From Punica granatum (lineage: Eukaryota > Streptophyta > Magnoliopsida > Myrtales > Lythraceae): DNA of 64,000 bases. Under the pieces are notes generated by a model. It had not been told where the DNA came from. It was given only the letters and a program-made list of their open reading frames with translations, and searched no databases. This document shows positions 61,322-64,000 of the stretch, one piece after another. Where the stretch lies: the NCBI RefSeq assembly GCF_007655135.1, contig NC_045134.1:14776982-14840981 (forward strand). Reading direction: 5' to 3'. A program made the position numbers and the translations under genes. How positions within the stretch are numbered: the first letter of the stretch is position 1; each line of letters begins with the position of its first letter.

Positions 61322-64000
61322 GTTGGCAGGCACCCTCTTATGCTATCATCAATTCATATGTTTTGGTGAAATTTATATATGGGCTTCCTTTTTGCTGTGC
61401 TTGAGGGATGGCTTTGTCAACTTTGGTGCCTTCAACTGTGAGCTCTATTTCCCAACTAGCAAGAAGTCCAGTGGCTGCTCTACAGATTTGGTTTCTGCAT
61501 GGACTTCTTTCGACTATTGAAGCTGCTGGTTTATCTTACGTATCACATGTTCAGGTAATGTCATATCCTGCCCAAATCGATAACTAGGCATGACGAGGGT
61601 GTTTCAATATTTAAATAATAGTTGATAAACTTGAAAGCCCATTAGTCATTTATGAAAATAAATTCATATTGCAGGATAAATGCCAATGAAACCAAATGGA
61701 AACTGTAGGTTTTCAATTTTAGTCCGCGGAATAGTTTTTTACACGACATTTCTGGCTTGGTGAAATCGATAGGCAACTCTTGGCCTTGCCATGGACATTC
61801 TTTTATCTGAGGAGAATGGGTTGGGGGACCTTCAGCAAGGTGTGGACAGCCTTGTAAATGCCATTGTTGCTGTTCTTTGTCCTGAACTTGCTCCTGGAAG
61901 TATGTTCTTTTCACGTTGCAAGGTGTGATTACGAACAGTTTATTATCTCTTCAAAGTTCTCTGCTTTCTCCGATCGTTTGTGTTGATGAGATCTTTAAGA
62001 GTAACATGTATGCTGACTTTTCTTTCTGCTCGTTTTCCTTTAGTTCTCTTACTTTTACCCGTTTCTTCTTACATTCATGTACTTGCTATTCAGTCTGTTA
62101 TCACAAGATAAGCTCCTGCCAAGAAGTGGCAACTGTCCTCAAGTAACGCCTCCTTTATTCTTTCCATGCTCTAAATTTTAGTAGATTTTAATTTGAAATG
62201 AAATTTGAGATATGGAGTTATGTTGGGCAGGAGTGTTCACTTTACCCAGCAACTGGTCCTTTTTGCTTCCCAAGCTGTTCCAGTGCACTCTTACGTGCAA
62301 AATCTTCTCCCAACTCTGTCCTCTAGACAGGTTTCTTCTTAATGTTCAAAATTTTTTTAGATAAGTGTAACTTCTAGGGCCTAAATATTTACTGAAGTCG
62401 CTTTTTTCTAAAACAGCCAATGCTGAGGCATCGTGCTGTCTTAAGCGTCTCGTTGAGGACCCTGTAAGTGATAAGAGTTTGTTTTTCTTCAGAGTGCTTA
62501 ATCATCCATTGAGAATTCATCCAATGGGGTGGGATCGACATGCTGCAGGGTTCTATTATAAATGAGCAGAAACTTGTTTCATATGTTGGATGAAGAAAGT
62601 GACACTGAGTATGTTCAGTTGGTTATTTGGGTGAAACTAGCTTAATTGGGATGAAACTGTATGACTTGTTGAGTCCTTTTGCTCCTACAGAACTGCAAAC
62701 TTGATTCGATCCCTGGCTGCTCTATGCTACATGTTGATCAAGTCCATCTCACTGTATATTGATTTGGCATAAAATGGTAAGCATATTATATTTAGGTTTA
62801 AATAATCATCTCTTGAGATTGTAAAATAAAAGGGATTAATTTCACTTGTCAGCTGAGAGAAGATTGGTTTTTCCATGGTATATAAGAAAATTGATGCATG
62901 TGAAATGTCTCTCAGTACATTCGTAATTATACAGTATAGCAGTGCTCTTCATTAGTTTTCTCTCTCCCTTCTTGTGGCTTCTTCACATTTCTGGCTATCT
63001 TCAGAAGGATGAATTAAGATGACATCTAGGTTTTGCATGAACTCAAATTAGGGGCATTTTTCTGCACCAGAAATTGCTAATGATGATGACACGATAAAGT
63101 AATATTTGACCCTTGAACCTTCGTCCAGGTTCTTTCATCATCATCTCGAAGAAATGCAGAAACCAACAAAAACACCAAAAAAGAGAATGGCCATGATGGG
63201 GAAGCAGGCCCTAATGATGGTGAAGATGATGAAGACATGGTTTCTCATGGCAAAGGCATGCCCATGCAAGGTTACATGGGCGTTTATCATTACCGTGATA
63301 AGCCACTAAGATATTGGACTAGAGTTTTTGCTGCTGAGTATGTCCACAATCTTATTTATAGTAGTTCTTTTTCCTACTATGAATATTGATGCAATTTAAC
63401 AAGTGAAAGTCCTTCCCATGGATGAGTGTCTACTTTCTGGGTTCGTTTCTTCTGTGCGAAAGGCCTTATCCCTTGATATTCAATGCAGATGCCTGAGACA
63501 CCTTCCCACGGCTGTTGGAAAAACTCCTGCTCATTTCGATCTTTCAGTGGCTAGATCCCAATCAACTAACAGTGATTGGCTAGTTCTTCATGTGCAAGAG
63601 CTAATTCCTTTATCATATCAGGTACCTAATATCAGAGACTGCTATACCATTCTTAAAGTTTACGTAGCTTCAAGCATCAAATTGCAGATAGAGAACAACA
63701 TAAGCAATGCATATAAGCACAATCCAATTTGAAAGCATGCAGCCAACTGGTGTAGAAATCTTAAGCAGCATAATATACAAGGTAACATCTGGTCTCACCA
63801 CCAGATTTAGGTTTACCCTTCCCATTTTACTGATTGGAATGTCAGAATTTCAGACCATAACTTTTATCTACTGCAATATGATTTTGGGAATGCAGTTCCA
63901 TGCTGCACCTGATCCCGAGCTGCCTGGGCACCTTTTGCTCGCACAATATCAGGTATTTTTCATGCATTTTCATAACCGAATTTTCATTTTGCTGTTTGTG
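61322..64000 (+). pseudogene. SWEETIE/HEATR5-like pseudogene, middle part, continues past the window
   Basis: Recognisable exons are about 61322-61554 (stop before GMAL; LSTLVPSTVSSISQLARS, IEAAGLSYVSHVQ), 61773-61922 (LLSEENGLGDLQQGVDSL, PELAPGS), about 62094-62142 (frameshift), 62231-62330 (SVHFTQQLVLFASQAVPV) and about 62417-62470 (frameshift). Then about 62549-62750 (FHMLDEESDT in a shifted frame, then a stop), about 63129-63336 (KPLRYWTRVFAAE), about 63487-63621 (HLPTAVGKTPAHFDLSVARS), about 63728 and about 63895-63951 (DPELPGHLLLAQYQ). The order follows the middle of SWEETIE-family proteins. Several hundred residues between exon 2 and here are missing. Many splice sites survive, so loss of function is fairly recent. 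Confidence 0.85.

Overview
This is nuclear DNA from a flowering plant, most likely a woody eudicot; I cannot name the species. The evidence is spliced genes with GT..AG introns and plant-specific families, namely an FLZ zinc finger, a SWEETIE/HEATR5-like gene and a DLNEPP-bearing SEN1-type helicase. The AT-rich spacers are full of plant transposons: Au-like SINEs, LINEs, Copia and Ogre/Tat-like LTRs, Helitrons and Mutator-type foldback MITEs.

Three genes look intact, all on the + strand. (1) A superfamily-1 UPF1/SEN1-type helicase with TATA box at 5216, six coding exons from 6683 to 11946 and 1375 aa. (2) A SEC14/CRAL-TRIO lipid-transfer protein with five coding exons from 25268 to 27576 and 344 aa; its presumed 3' UTR carries a 36-C run. 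(3) A small FCS-like zinc finger (FLZ) protein with two exons, 45317-45606 and 47914-48076, and 150 aa. Its single intron has taken up a SINE-like element and a LINE fragment.

The right end is a layered pseudogene. A SWEETIE/HEATR5-like gene starts at 51157 and is broken by frameshifts and stops. A minus-strand Copia element (5' LTR 60510-61132) interrupts it and has lost its own 3' half together with many SWEETIE exons. The Copia integrase is split by a 5.3-kb solo LTR (53350-58627) flanked by 5-bp target duplications. The left junction of that LTR was later duplicated in tandem. The SWEETIE remnant resumes at 61322 and runs off the window.

The spacers hold at least seven foldback elements. 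Four have perfect 9-bp A/T-only target duplications and two have 8/9 matches; they share a GRG-type AAATT-rich terminus, and several carry a GCTGACGTGG motif. Between 31.9 and 38.2 kb lie four non-autonomous Helitrons in the same orientation, one apparently inside another's end. A hAT-like element with an 8-bp target duplication sits at 30074-30598. LINE and SINE remnants and diverged tandem duplications fill much of the rest. I found no CRISPR array, operon, rRNA gene or intact tRNA gene. The most unusual material is the foldback superfamily and the nested SWEETIE/Copia/solo-LTR locus.
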